A model generated the notes under the pieces. The model was not told the origin of the DNA and made no database searches. It saw only the letters and a list, made by a program, of their open reading frames with translations. Shown one piece after another: positions 35,166 to 43,800 of a DNA stretch of 64,000 nucleotides. The DNA lies in assembly GCA_026394015.1 (NCBI GenBank), contig JAPKZA010000236.1, positions 1 through 64,000 of the forward strand, read 5' to 3'. Positions within the stretch are counted from its first letter, which is position 1, and the number at the start of each line of letters is the position of its first letter. The position numbers and the translations under genes were made by a program. Origin of the DNA: Acidobacteriota bacterium. GTDB taxonomy: Bacteria; Acidobacteriota; Terriglobia; Bryobacterales; Bryobacteraceae.

Positions 35166-35804
35166 GTGGTGGCCGAGCGCGCTGGCGGGAGCACCGATCC
35201 GCTAAGGTGGCGCACGCTGAGGAGACCGCAAGAGGTGACGGCGGCGGTGCGCGCGACGTGGGTGCGGGATGAGAGTATTCCAGGGTTTCTGATGCCGTCG
35301 ATCGAGACGACGCTGGTGATCAAGAGTCGGGAGACGGCGGAGCGGTTGGGGGCGGGGATCCGGTTGGCGACGCAGGGGGAGGCGTTGGGGATACAGGGGA
35401 TGAGTGAGGCCGTGGCGGATTCGATTGGCGACACGCGGTTTGTGGTGTTTGTGTTGGCGGTGTTCGCGGGGTTAGCGGTGGTGCTCACGGGGGTGGGGCT
35501 TTATGGGACGCTGGCTTATTTGACAGCGCTGCGGACGAAGGAGTTTGGGATTCGGTTGGCGTTGGGGTGCAGCGTGAAGGGAATCGTGGCGATTGTGGTG
35601 AAGGAGAGTGTTTGGTTGGCGGGGGCGGGAGGGGTAGGGGTGGCGCGGATGATTCGGGAGTTGCTTTATGGGGTGGGGCCGCTGGATGGGGCGACGTTGT
35701 TGGGGGTGGTGAGTTTGGTGGGGATCGTGGCTTTGGGAGCGGCGGGGGTGCCGGCTTGGAGGGCGGCGCGGACGGATCCGCAGGGGGCGCTGCGGAGTGA
35801 GTGA
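35166..35804 (+). pseudogene. 3' fragment of an ADOP-type FtsX permease gene
   Basis: The frame encodes the end of a macrolide-exporter-like permease: a periplasmic segment (TTLVIKSRETAERLGAGI), SEAVADSIGDTRF, then membrane helices around FVLAVFAGLAVVLTGVGLYG, the conserved LRTKEFGIRLALGCS loop, a further helix pair and the closing PAWRAARTDPQGALRSE. It has no membrane start of its own, and the first about 30 codons are not homologous-looking. Orientation and family agree with the 5' fragment at 33608-33817; some 1.35 kb of unrelated minus-strand genes lie between them, and the middle of the permease is missing. Confidence 0.65.
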
Positions 35805-35815
35805 GGGTGAGGAAG

Positions 35816-36166
35816 CTAGGAGCGCAGAAATGGCTTCTTCGGTGGTAGGGGAATCTCGACCTCGGCGTAACTACCCGGCGCGGCCTGGTTGATGGCTTCA
35901 ACAACTCGGTGCACGTGGGGCTTCAGCGAAGGCCATTGGGCGTGCCCGATCACGACGATGGCGATGGAACGCTCGGCCAAGTCTTGGTGGTAACGAAGAT
36001 TTTTGTCGGTAGTCAGAAGCAGCTCGAAACCGGATCGCTCGGCAACGGCAAGCAACTCACCGTTTCGCAACTGATCCCATCCTAAGTCGGCCGAGATGCT
36101 GATAACGTGCCCGGTTAAGAAGCCGGAGATGGGGACGGGTGTTCCTTGATCGAAGAGGATGCGCAT
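35816..36166 (-). CDS. DUF5615 PIN-like toxin
   Basis: A 116-residue protein of the DUF5615 family, a PIN-like nuclease fold: opening ILFDQGTPVPI (first acid), ISADLGWDQLRNGELLAVAERSGFELLLTTDKNL (second acidic cluster) and IAIVVIGHAQWPSL. It follows the DUF433 gene with a TAATG overlap at 36168-36164, the established partner order. Likely an RNase toxin or RNA-processing enzyme controlled by the partner. Appears complete. Confidence 0.8.
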   Translation of the reverse strand: MRILFDQGTPVPISGFLTGHVISISADLGWDQLRNGELLAVAERSGFELLLTTDKNLRYHQDLAERSIAIVVIGHAQWPSLKPHVHRVVEAINQAAPGSYAEVEIPLPPKKPFLRS

Positions 36167-36519
36167 TACGGCGCGTAGCTTGGGGGTTTGTCCAGACTCC
36201 GCACGGCAAACTCCATCACTTCTTGGATTTGTGTCCTATCGAGCCCACGAAACCACTCCATGATGTCATCGATACTGGCTCCGGCTTGGAGGTTTTCAAA
36301 GATCGCGGAGACTGGCATGCGTGTATTCTTCAAGACCCACGCACCGCTGACTTTGCCAGGAATGCTTTCAACCGCGGAACATTGGGACCAATCTATCGAA
36401 TTCACTCCAGCGGGCGGATTCGTCGCAAGCTTTTGAATCCAATCTTCCAGTGTAAAACCCTGGGCGGTCGCCTGGGCCGTTAGGGCCGCCGCCTGATCGT
36501 CGGGAATTTGGATTACCAT
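36166..36519 (-). CDS. DUF433 antitoxin
   Basis: 117 residues. The C-terminal DUF433 domain carries WSQCSAVESIPGKVSGAWVLKNTRMPVSAIFENLQAGASIDDIMEWF, with the conserved pattern of a winged-helix antitoxin, preceded by an N-terminal helix (DDQAAALTAQATAQGFTLEDWIQKLA). Paired with the DUF5615 gene behind it. This is one of the few TA pairs in the 33-38 kb zone that shows no damage. Confidence 0.8.
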   Translation of the reverse strand: MVIQIPDDQAAALTAQATAQGFTLEDWIQKLATNPPAGVNSIDWSQCSAVESIPGKVSGAWVLKNTRMPVSAIFENLQAGASIDDIMEWFRGLDRTQIQEVMEFAVRSLDKPPSYAP

Positions 36520-36649
36520 CGCTTCGCACTCCTACGCTTCCAACAATATCGAATAGAGAAGCGCTTGTCACAGTTTTGAGCAGACACACAACCTGTTTCC
36601 GCGTTTGCGTGCTGGTTTATGACCAGATGCTGTACCGCGACCATTAAAC

Positions 36650-37090
36650 CAGCGCTCGGTGCTTACGGTCGGATATAGTCGGGGATCGGGGACTTGTCTT
36701 TCCTACTTTGGCTTGGATCTGGACACTCAATTCGGTCTTTCGGTCGGTGGGGGAGAAGAGCGACTGGCCGTCTTCGACGTTGTTGGGGAAGGCGAGCCAG
36801 AAGATCTCGTAGGCACGATCTCGCGGCGCTAATGGGGCGAGCGGCGGGCGGCCCCCAGCGAAGCCGCCCCGCCGCTGGGGATGATGCCGGACCCTTCGCG
36901 CGGATCGATCGCGGTTTTGGATGATGATCTCACCCGCTGCCTTGCCGTCGGCGGTGAGGCTTTTGGAGATCTGCTCCAAGCGGGCGAGTGCCTGGATGAT
37001 CTGCGGCGTCAGCCACGTCGCCCGCACTTTGAAGTTGTAGCTGCGGTCAGTGGACTTTATCCGGAGGTCGAACGTCTTTTCGACTTAGCC
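36650..37090 (-). pseudogene. Degraded duplicate of the secreted-protein gene at 37849-38466
   Basis: The stretch reproduces most of the gene at 37849-38466 in the same orientation: RATWLTPQII, ALARLEQISKSLTA, AAGEIII, LAPLAPRD, YEIFWLAFPN, RKTELSVQIQAKVGK. Internal deletions and frameshifts are visible; for example the ETQKLVADAQ stretch and the region around RGTSTPKLQN are missing. The duplicate begins near 36650 (shared with about 37838) and stops matching near 37090 (about 38345 in the intact copy), so the signal-peptide end is gone. The intervening 700 bases contain a MazEF-like module. Confidence 0.7.
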
Positions 37091-37228
37091 CGTGATCCCT
37101 TTCAGGTAGCTGTCCTGCGGGCGAGATTCCCGCACCTCTGGGGACTTGACGGCGACGGTACAGCCGAGGACGGTGGGGAGACAGTGGCCGGTGCCGTCCA
37201 TATCGTTCGATGATATCGTCGTGGTTGT

Positions 37229-37447
37229 ATGCCGTCCATATGGATCCAGATCGACGAGCCGCTCTTGCAGTCCTTGAACAAGGTGGCACCCGCCGCCAAG
37301 CGCCAGCGAGCGGAGTTCATCCGGCAGGCCGTCAAAGAGGCGATCCGGAAACGGGAATATGAGGTGATCCGCGAGGCGTATCTCCACCAGCCAGACTCAG
37401 CCGGCGATGCCGATGAGTGGGCGAACGCGGAGGAGTGGAAGGGGTGA
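37229..37447 (+). CDS. MazE-like / ribbon-helix-helix antitoxin
   Basis: A 72-residue protein: SIWIQIDEPLLQSLNKVAPAAKRQRAEFIRQAVKEAIRKREYE is a ribbon-helix-helix head of the kind that binds DNA as a dimer, followed by an acidic tail ending DADEWANAEEWKG that would sit in the toxin. The stop overlaps the toxin start (GTGA at 37444-37447). Appears intact. Confidence 0.8.
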   Translation: MPSIWIQIDEPLLQSLNKVAPAAKRQRAEFIRQAVKEAIRKREYEVIREAYLHQPDSAGDADEWANAEEWKG

Positions 37448-37779
37448 AGCAGTATGAAATCTGGTGGGCGGACCTGCCCAAACCCGCTGGCCGCCGACCC
37501 GTGCTGCTGCTGAGCCGTGACGGTGCCTATAGCGTGCTGAACAAGTTCGTGGCCGCCGAGATCACGGCCACCATCCGGCACATTCCTATCGAGGTTCCGT
37601 TGGGTGAGACGGAGGGAATATCGAAGCCCTGTATAGTGAATTGCGACAACCTGCGGACCATCTCGAAGGTTCATCTGGTGGAGAGGATCTCGCAGATTCC
37701 GGCCGGGCGGATCGGGGAAGTGAAGCGGGCGGTGGGATATGCCCTGGCTTGGGAAGAATTGATCGAAACGAACGGCTAG
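37444..37779 (+). CDS. MazF/PemK-type endoribonuclease toxin
   Basis: GTG 37444 gives 111 residues starting KQYEIWWADLPKPAGRRPVLLLSRD, the N-terminal MazF strand pair with the conserved RRPV. It is followed by FVAAEITATIRHIPIEVPLG, the loop CIVNCDNLRTISKVHL and the closing GEVKRAVGYALAW helix. MazF toxins cut mRNA at short motifs. Complete and coupled to its antitoxin. It lies between two copies of an unrelated secreted-protein gene, so the module may have arrived with the duplication or been trapped by it. Confidence 0.85.
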   Translation: MKQYEIWWADLPKPAGRRPVLLLSRDGAYSVLNKFVAAEITATIRHIPIEVPLGETEGISKPCIVNCDNLRTISKVHLVERISQIPAGRIGEVKRAVGYALAWEELIETNG

Positions 37780-37817
37780 CATTCTCAGGCGCTTCCTGTC
37801 TCATTAACGATCCGATC

Positions 37818-37838
37818 CAGCGGCTCTCGGAGCCGCTG
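37818..37838. terminator. Perfect hairpin between convergent genes
   Basis: CAGCGGCTC (37818-37826) and GAGCCGCTG (37830-37838) pair perfectly around a TCG loop. It sits between the stop of the MazF-like gene (37779) and the stop of the convergent gene (37849), as expected for a bidirectional terminator. The right arm also coincides with the edge of the sequence duplicated at about 36650. Confidence 0.6.
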
Positions 37839-37848
37839 CGCTCGGTGG

Positions 37849-38466
37849 TTACGGTCGGAGATAGTCAGGGATCGGGAACTTGATCTTTCCGACTTTGCCT
37901 TGGATCTGGACGCTCAATTCGGTCTCGCGGTCGGCGGGGGAGAAGAGCGGCTGGCCGTCTTCGGCTTTGTTGGGGAAGACAAGCCAGAAGATCTCGTAGG
38001 CAAAGTCTCGCGGCGCTAGCGGGGCTAGGGCCGCGAGATTTTGGAGTTTGGGGGTGCTGGTACCTCGGACGAAGCGCGGGGAGTTCCCCAACAGCGCCAC
38101 CCAGCCGCTGGGGATAATGCCTGAACCCTCGCGGGGGTCGATCTCGACCTGGATGATGATCTCGCCAGCGGCCTGCGCATCGGCTACCAGCTTTTGGGTT
38201 TCGGTAGCGGTGAGGCTCTTGGAGATCTGCTCCAGGCGGGCGAGAGCTTTGATGATCTGGGGCGTCAGCCAGGTCGCCCGCACCTTGAAGTTGTAGCTGC
38301 GGTCAGTGGACTTTATTCGGAGGTCGAACGTCTTTCCGACTTGGCCATAGACCCTTCCCGCCAGGACGAGCTTCTTGGCTAGTTTTGCGTCCCAGGTGAG
38401 ATAGCTTTCTTGGGCGCGGAGAACGCTGGGGAAACCGATAGCGGCGAGGAGGAAGCGGCGGGTCAT
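37849..38466 (-). CDS. Unknown exported protein (intact copy of the duplicated gene)
   Basis: 205 residues. A Tat/Sec-like leader (MTRRFLLAAIGFPSVLRAQ) precedes a soluble beta-rich domain with YLTWDAKLAKKLVLAGRVYGQVGKTFDLRI, KVRATWLTPQIIKALARLEQISKSL and YEIFWLVFPNKAEDGQPLF. I do not recognise a family. The same sequence occurs in degraded form at 36650-37090. It is divergent from the FAD oxidoreductase with 24 bases between start codons, so the two promoters must overlap. Confidence 0.6.
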   Translation of the reverse strand: MTRRFLLAAIGFPSVLRAQESYLTWDAKLAKKLVLAGRVYGQVGKTFDLRIKSTDRSYNFKVRATWLTPQIIKALARLEQISKSLTATETQKLVADAQAAGEIIIQVEIDPREGSGIIPSGWVALLGNSPRFVRGTSTPKLQNLAALAPLAPRDFAYEIFWLVFPNKAEDGQPLFSPADRETELSVQIQGKVGKIKFPIPDYLRP

Positions 38467-38490
38467 TCCTTATAGAGTATAGGAGTCACT

Positions 38491-40137
38491 ATGAAAACGA
38501 TTCTTCTCCTTTCGATCTGGGCGGTGGGTGGCTTGGCCGCTCCGCGGTCGTTTGATGTCGTCGTATACGGCTGTACTTCGGGGGCCGTGACGGCGGCCAT
38601 ACAGACGAAAAAGATGGGCAAGACGGTCGTGATGGTTTGCCCGGAACGGCACTTGGGCGGGTTGACGGCCGGGGGATTGGGCTGGACCGACTCCGGGAAT
38701 AAGGCCGTGATTGGGGGGCTTTCGCGGGAGTTTTACCATCGCGTCTGGCAACACTACGCGAAACCGGAAGCGTGGAAATGGCAGAAACAGGCCGAGTTTG
38801 GCAATAAGGGCCAAGGGACCGTCGCGCTCGACCAGGAAGCTCGGACGATGTGGATCTTCGAGCCGCATGTGGCCGAGCAGGTCTATGAGGCTTGGGTGAA
38901 AGAGCTGAAAATTCCGATGATTCGTAACGCTTGGCTTGACCGGGAGAAGGGCGTGAAGAAGCAGGGGGAGCGGATTGTTTCGATCACGATGCTCGACGGG
39001 AAGAGCTACGCGGGGAAGATGTTTTTGGACGCGAGCTACGAAGGCGATTTGATGGCGGCGGCGGGGGTGAGCTACCACGTCGGGCGGGAGGCGGTGAGCA
39101 CGTATGGCGAGAAGTGGGCGGGAGTGCAAACGGGCGTGTTGCACCATCGGCACCATTTTGGGGCCGTAAATACGCCTATTTCCCCTTATGTCGTGCCGGG
39201 CGACCTGCAGAGCGGGGTGCTGCCGCGGATCAGCACCGAGGCACCGGGGAAGTTCGGGGAGGCGGATGGGAAGATTCAAGCGTACTGCTTTCGGATGTGC
39301 CTGACGAAGGTTCCGGAGAATCGGGTTCCCTTCGCGAAGCCCGCCGGGTATGACCCGAAAGAGTATGAGTTGCTGGCGCGGGTGTTCGAGGCGGGATGGC
39401 GGGAGACGTTCCAGAAGTTCGATGCGATTCCGAATGGGAAGACGGATACGAACAACCATGGGCCGTTCAGTACCGACAACATCGGGCGGAACTGGGACTA
39501 TCCGGAGGCGAGCTATGCGCGGCGGAAGGCGATTGAACAGGAACACGTGCAGTATCAGCAGGGCTGGCTGTACTTCATTGCGAATGACCCGCGGGTACCG
39601 GCGGATGTGAGAACGGAGATGGCGCAATGGGGCCTGGCGAAAGATGAGTTCAAGGGGACGGGTAACTGGCCGCACCAGATGTACATTCGGGAGGCTCGGC
39701 GGATGACCGGGCAATACGTGATGACCGAGAACGAACTGCTGAAGAAGCGGGCGACGCCGGAATCGGTGGGGATGGGTTCGTACGGGATGGATTCGCACAA
39801 TATTCAGCGGTACATCACGCCGGAAGGCTATGTACAGAACGAGGGGGATATCGGCGTGAGCACGAATGGACCGTACCAGATTTCGTATGGGTCGATTGTG
39901 CCGAAGCGGGGGCAGGTGGCGAATTTGCTGGTGCCGGTTTGCCTATCGAGTTCGCATATCGCGTATGGGTCGATCCGGATGGAGCCGGTGTTTATGATTC
40001 TGGGCCAATCGGCGGCGACGGCGGCGGTGATGGCGATCGATAAGGGCCTCGCGGTGCAGGATGTGTCGTACGCGGAGTTGAAGGGGCGGTTGGAGAAGGA
40101 CGGGCAGGTTTTGGATTACCGGGCGGCGGCCAAGTAG
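38491..40137 (+). CDS. FAD-dependent oxidoreductase, exported (PF12831-like)
   Basis: 548 residues with a signal peptide (MKTILLLSIWAVGGLAA). The FAD-binding start is DVVVYGCTSGAVTAAIQTKKMGKTVVMVCPERHLGGLTAGGLGWTD, and the family's C-terminal FAD loop is LVPVCLSSSHIAYGSIRMEPVFMILGQSAATAA. It belongs to the secreted FAD_oxidored group common in bacteria that degrade glycans; the substrate is probably a sugar or related compound. Close neighbours are a DUF1080 hydrolase and esterases, which fits polysaccharide use. Confidence 0.85.
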   Translation: MKTILLLSIWAVGGLAAPRSFDVVVYGCTSGAVTAAIQTKKMGKTVVMVCPERHLGGLTAGGLGWTDSGNKAVIGGLSREFYHRVWQHYAKPEAWKWQKQAEFGNKGQGTVALDQEARTMWIFEPHVAEQVYEAWVKELKIPMIRNAWLDREKGVKKQGERIVSITMLDGKSYAGKMFLDASYEGDLMAAAGVSYHVGREAVSTYGEKWAGVQTGVLHHRHHFGAVNTPISPYVVPGDLQSGVLPRISTEAPGKFGEADGKIQAYCFRMCLTKVPENRVPFAKPAGYDPKEYELLARVFEAGWRETFQKFDAIPNGKTDTNNHGPFSTDNIGRNWDYPEASYARRKAIEQEHVQYQQGWLYFIANDPRVPADVRTEMAQWGLAKDEFKGTGNWPHQMYIREARRMTGQYVMTENELLKKRATPESVGMGSYGMDSHNIQRYITPEGYVQNEGDIGVSTNGPYQISYGSIVPKRGQVANLLVPVCLSSSHIAYGSIRMEPVFMILGQSAATAAVMAIDKGLAVQDVSYAELKGRLEKDGQVLDYRAAAK

Positions 40138-40961
40138 CCGAGGCCGGTGAGGAAGGCGAGCATGCGGGTGGTGGTTTTGTCGTAGTATTCGTTGTTGCCG
40201 CGGCCGTGGTTGAAGAAGCCGTGGGTTTGGCCGGGATAGGCGACGAGCTCGCATTTTGCGCCGAGGGAGACGGCTTTGTCGCAGTAGGATTTGATGGGGC
40301 CGATGGGGACGGTGGTATCGGCTTCGCCATGGAAAATGATGGTGGGTGGGGCTCCTCGTTTGAGGTGGTGGAAGGGGGAGAGGTCGTCGGCGGGGACGCC
40401 CATGCGTTCTGCCGTGATACTGGCGGGGAAGACGAGGGCGGGGTTAAAGAGAACGAGGGCGTTGGGGCGGGAGCTGGCTCTTTCGATCTCGCTGGGTTCT
40501 TCGAAGCCGGGGACGGTGGCGGTGGCGGCAGCGAGGTGGCCCCCGGCGGAGCCTCCACCGGCGGCGAGGCGGTTCGGGTCAATGCCGAGGCGCTTCGCGT
40601 TGAGGCGGACGTAGCGGAGGGCGGATTTGGCGTCGCGGACGCAGGAATCGACTTTGACTTGGTGACGGGAGGCGACGCGGTAGTCGGCGGTGATGGCGAC
40701 CATGCCGCGGGCGGCGAGGAGCTTGGCTTGGTTTTCGAACTGGGCGGGGGAGCCGTTGGCCCAGCCGCCGCCGAAGAAGAAGACGATGGCGGGGCGGGAG
40801 TCGGTGGGGGCGTGGCCGGGGGGATTGTAGATCCAGAGGCGGAGTTCGACGGTGCCGATGGTTTTATAGACCTCTTCGTGAGCGCCTTCGAGGACGGGCG
40901 GGTACTTCAACTGGGCGAAGGCCGGGAGGGCAAGGGCGGCGAGGAGGAGGGCGAAGCGCAT
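40116..40961 (-). CDS. Secreted esterase/lipase of the hormone-sensitive-lipase type
   Basis: I start at ATG 40961 (281 residues) for its signal peptide (MRFALLLAALALPAFAQ). The oxyanion motif is FFFGGGWANG (a variant of HGGG), the nucleophile elbow GGGSAGGHLAA, the acid HGEADTTVP and the histidine GQTHGFFN. Likely deacetylates or de-esterifies a carbohydrate. The 3' end overlaps the convergent FAD oxidoreductase gene by 22 bases, and the start is divergent from the DUF1080 gene. Confidence 0.85.
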   Translation of the reverse strand: MRFALLLAALALPAFAQLKYPPVLEGAHEEVYKTIGTVELRLWIYNPPGHAPTDSRPAIVFFFGGGWANGSPAQFENQAKLLAARGMVAITADYRVASRHQVKVDSCVRDAKSALRYVRLNAKRLGIDPNRLAAGGGSAGGHLAAATATVPGFEEPSEIERASSRPNALVLFNPALVFPASITAERMGVPADDLSPFHHLKRGAPPTIIFHGEADTTVPIGPIKSYCDKAVSLGAKCELVAYPGQTHGFFNHGRGNNEYYDKTTTRMLAFLTGLGYLAAAR

Positions 40962-41004
40962 GGAGAGATTATGTCGCAAGACGAGCTTTGGTAGTTTAGA
41001 GGCT

Positions 41005-41814
41005 ATGCGTATTTGTTTGTCCCTCCTTGTGATGATGGCCGCGGCGTTGAGCGCGGCGGAGCCTAATAAGCTAAGTGCTGAAGAGAAAGCGGCGGGGTGG
41101 AAGCTGCTCTTCGATGGCAAGTCGATGAAGGGCTGGGAGGACGTGCGGAAGGCGACGCCGGCGGGCGATGCGTGGGTGATTGAAGACGGTTGCTTGAAAT
41201 CGGTGCCGGAGCCGAAGTTGCGGGAGGACCTATTTACGGCGGCGAAGTATGGGGATTTTGAGTTGGCGTTTGAGTGGAAGATTTCGGCGGGCGGGAACAG
41301 TGGGGTGAAGTATCGGGTGCAGGATCGGTTCTGGATCGATGAACGGCGGATGAAGGAGTTCAAGAAATTTGAGGACCTGGCCAACGACGCGGTGCGGCAG
41401 CGGAAGGGGACGCGGAAGGACGGGACGCAGGAGTACATTGTGGGGTTTGAGTATCAGGTGATCGACAACGCGAAGCACAAGGACGCGCAGCGGGGGCCGT
41501 ATTATCAGGCCGGGGCGCTGTACGGGATGGTGCCGGCGGCGCAGGCGGCTTCGAAGCCGGTGGGCGAGTTTAACCAGGCCCGGGTGATGGTGAAGGGGAA
41601 GCACTTCGAGCACTGGCTGAACGGGGTGAAGGTGGCGGAGGGGGAGATGGATGCTGCGCCGGGGTTGGCGAAGACGGCGGACCGGTGGACGAAGGAGTCG
41701 TTGATCTATCAGGCCCTGGCGAATCAGCCGGTGAAGCAGTGCCCGATTACGTTGCAGAACCACGGCGACGCGGCGTGGTTCCGGAGCATTAAGATTCGGC
41801 CGATTACGAACTAG
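41005..41814 (+). CDS. DUF1080 (3-keto-disaccharide hydrolase-like) secreted protein
   Basis: 269 residues from ATG 41005 with signal peptide MRICLSLLVMMAAALSAA. The DUF1080 lectin-like fold shows GWKLLFDGKSMKGWEDV at the start, DFELAFEWKISAGGNSGVKYRV in the middle, GFEYQVIDNAKH, and a closing ITLQNHGDAAWFRSIKIRPI. Members act on keto-glycosides or bind carbohydrates. Its stop overlaps the convergent esterase gene by 4 bases. Confidence 0.85.
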   Translation: MRICLSLLVMMAAALSAAEPNKLSAEEKAAGWKLLFDGKSMKGWEDVRKATPAGDAWVIEDGCLKSVPEPKLREDLFTAAKYGDFELAFEWKISAGGNSGVKYRVQDRFWIDERRMKEFKKFEDLANDAVRQRKGTRKDGTQEYIVGFEYQVIDNAKHKDAQRGPYYQAGALYGMVPAAQAASKPVGEFNQARVMVKGKHFEHWLNGVKVAEGEMDAAPGLAKTADRWTKESLIYQALANQPVKQCPITLQNHGDAAWFRSIKIRPITN

Positions 41815-42893
41815 CGGAAGAGTTGGGGAGCAAGCGTCGAGAGGGAGCGCCGCCAGACGAGCCAGGTGTGCGCCCCTTCGGTGACGACGTACTCATGCTT
41901 CACGTTGCGTTCTTTCAGGAAGGCGACGAACTTGTTGTTGGCATCGATGAGGCGGTCGTCCTTGCCGCAGGCGATCCAGAGGAGCTTCAGTTGGTCGTTG
42001 GCCTTGGCGGTGAGGTTGGGGAAGGTTTGGGGGAAGTCGGCGGGGACGCCGCCGGAGCTGAAGGCGCCGAGTTGGGAGAAGGTTTCGAGATGGTTGAGGC
42101 CGACGACGAGAGTTTCGGCTCCGCCCATGGAGAGGCCGGCGAGGGCGCGCTGGGCTCGGTTGGTGGATGCTCGGTAGGTTTTCTCGACGGTCGGGATAAC
42201 TTCTTTCAGCAGCGACTCGCCGAAGAGGTCGAAGCTCTTTTTGCCCATGGTGCGGTTCTGGAGGACCTCCATTGTTCCGTAGCCTAGGGTCATGACGACG
42301 AGCATGGGTTTGGCCTTGCCCTGGGCGATGAGGTTATCGAGGATGACGTGGGCTTGGCCGACGGAGGTCCAGCCGCTGGCATCGTCAGAGAAGCCGTGGA
42401 GGAGATAGAGAACGGGGTATTTCGTTTTGGCTTTGGGGTCGTAGCCGGGCGGGGTGTAGACGAAAAAGTCGCGCTGGTCCTGACAGATCGCCGAGCGGAA
42501 GAAGTGATGGTGAACGGTGCCGCGGGGGACGTCGCGGGTTTCCCAGGGCAGAGAGGCGTCGGCGGATGGGACATGGAACATGCTGGTGGTGCTGAGCAGG
42601 TTCGGCTTCATGGAGGGGTTGCCGGGGTCGATGAGACTCACGCCGTCAGCGTTGAAGGAGTAGCCGTACATGTCGGGGGCGAGGGCTTCGGTGGTGATGG
42701 ACCAGATGCCTTTGTCGTCTTTGACCATGTCCGCGGGGCGGCCGCCTTCGCGGTTCAGGGTGACCTTGGCGGCGTTGGGGGCGCGGAAGCGGAGGGTGAC
42801 TCGGCGGTCGGGATGGACCTCGGGAGAGACGATTCGGGCGGGAGGGCCTTGGGCGAGCAAGGCGAAGGGGAGGAGGAAGAGGAGTGCACGCAT
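41811..42893 (-). CDS. Secreted CE1-type esterase (feruloyl/acetyl-xylan esterase-like) with N-terminal E-set
   Basis: 360 residues with a signal peptide (MRALLFLLPFALLAQ). Residues about 20-95 form a CBM48-like E-set module (TLRFRAPNAAKVTLNREGG, MYGYSFNADG). The esterase domain follows: RDFFVYTPPGYDPKAKTKYPVLYLLHGFSDD, the nucleophile elbow AGLSMGGAETL, an acid in LLWIACGKDDRLI and the histidine in VVTEGAHTWLVWRRSL. The module pair is typical of hemicellulose-side-chain esterases in polysaccharide-degrading bacteria. Confidence 0.85.
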   Translation of the reverse strand: MRALLFLLPFALLAQGPPARIVSPEVHPDRRVTLRFRAPNAAKVTLNREGGRPADMVKDDKGIWSITTEALAPDMYGYSFNADGVSLIDPGNPSMKPNLLSTTSMFHVPSADASLPWETRDVPRGTVHHHFFRSAICQDQRDFFVYTPPGYDPKAKTKYPVLYLLHGFSDDASGWTSVGQAHVILDNLIAQGKAKPMLVVMTLGYGTMEVLQNRTMGKKSFDLFGESLLKEVIPTVEKTYRASTNRAQRALAGLSMGGAETLVVGLNHLETFSQLGAFSSGGVPADFPQTFPNLTAKANDQLKLLWIACGKDDRLIDANNKFVAFLKERNVKHEYVVTEGAHTWLVWRRSLSTLAPQLFR

Positions 42894-42921
42894 GACGTAA
42901 GGATTCTATCCTAGAAAGCGC

Positions 42922-43800
42922 ATGGAACGAATTGCTTTAGGTAGACTCTGCTACGAGTTCAATCGGTTGGATGAGCCGCGGTTGCGGGTGGAACCGGGTG
43001 CGCGGTTGGTGGTGGAGAGTGAAGACGCCTTTTCGGGGCAGATCCGGACGGAGGCGGATCGGCGGGATAAGGCCGCGATGCCGTATTCGAATCCGACGAC
43101 GGGGCCGATCTACGTGAACGGGGCCGAGAAGGGCGATGCTTTGGCGGTGACGATCCACGCGATTCGGCCGACGCGGGGGGAGTGCTACACGCGGACTTCG
43201 GATCCGAAGATGCTGGCGGAATGGCTGGGGACGGATTGCCCGCATGGGACGCATGTTTGCGCGATTACGGAGGCCGGGATTCATTGGAGCGATACGGTGA
43301 CGATTCCGTATCGGCCGATGTTGGGGTGTATCGGTACGGCGCCGGATTGGGGGGTGCCGACGACGAACCCGGCGGGGCCGCACGGGGGGAATATGGACAT
43401 TGTGGAAGTGGGGCCGGGGAGCACGCTGTATCTGCCAGTGTCCGTGCCGGGGGCGCTGCTTTACTTGGGCGATGCGCATGCGGCGATGGGCCATGGGGAG
43501 CTGTCGGCATCGGGGTTGGAGATGCCGGCGGAGACGGAGATTACGGTGGCCGTGAAGAAGGGCTGGACGATTCCGGGGCCGCGAATTGAGACGGAGACGG
43601 AGCTGGTTTGTGTGTCGTCGGCGACGCCGCTGGAACGGGGGATTGCGCAGGCGTATGCGTGGCTGATTCTTTGGATGGAGGCCGAGTATGGGTGGGACCG
43701 GTGGAAGGCGTATGATTTGCTGACGCATGCGGGGCAGATTTCGGTGGGGTACTACAGCGGGGGGGCGGTGGCGGTGAAGATTGCAAAGAGGTACGTATGA
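42922..43800 (+). CDS. Acetamidase/formamidase-family amidohydrolase
   Basis: 292 residues, PF03069 type: YSNPTTGPIYVNGAEKGDALAVTI, then GCIGTAPDWGVPTTNPAGPHGGNMDI (the conserved central segment) and VSVPGALLYLGDAHAAMGHGE. The fold releases ammonia from short-chain amides such as formamide or acetamide; the real substrate may be a larger amide. First gene of a three-gene operon: its stop overlaps the enolase-superfamily gene (ATGA at 43797-43800). Confidence 0.85.
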   Translation: MERIALGRLCYEFNRLDEPRLRVEPGARLVVESEDAFSGQIRTEADRRDKAAMPYSNPTTGPIYVNGAEKGDALAVTIHAIRPTRGECYTRTSDPKMLAEWLGTDCPHGTHVCAITEAGIHWSDTVTIPYRPMLGCIGTAPDWGVPTTNPAGPHGGNMDIVEVGPGSTLYLPVSVPGALLYLGDAHAAMGHGELSASGLEMPAETEITVAVKKGWTIPGPRIETETELVCVSSATPLERGIAQAYAWLILWMEAEYGWDRWKAYDLLTHAGQISVGYYSGGAVAVKIAKRYV

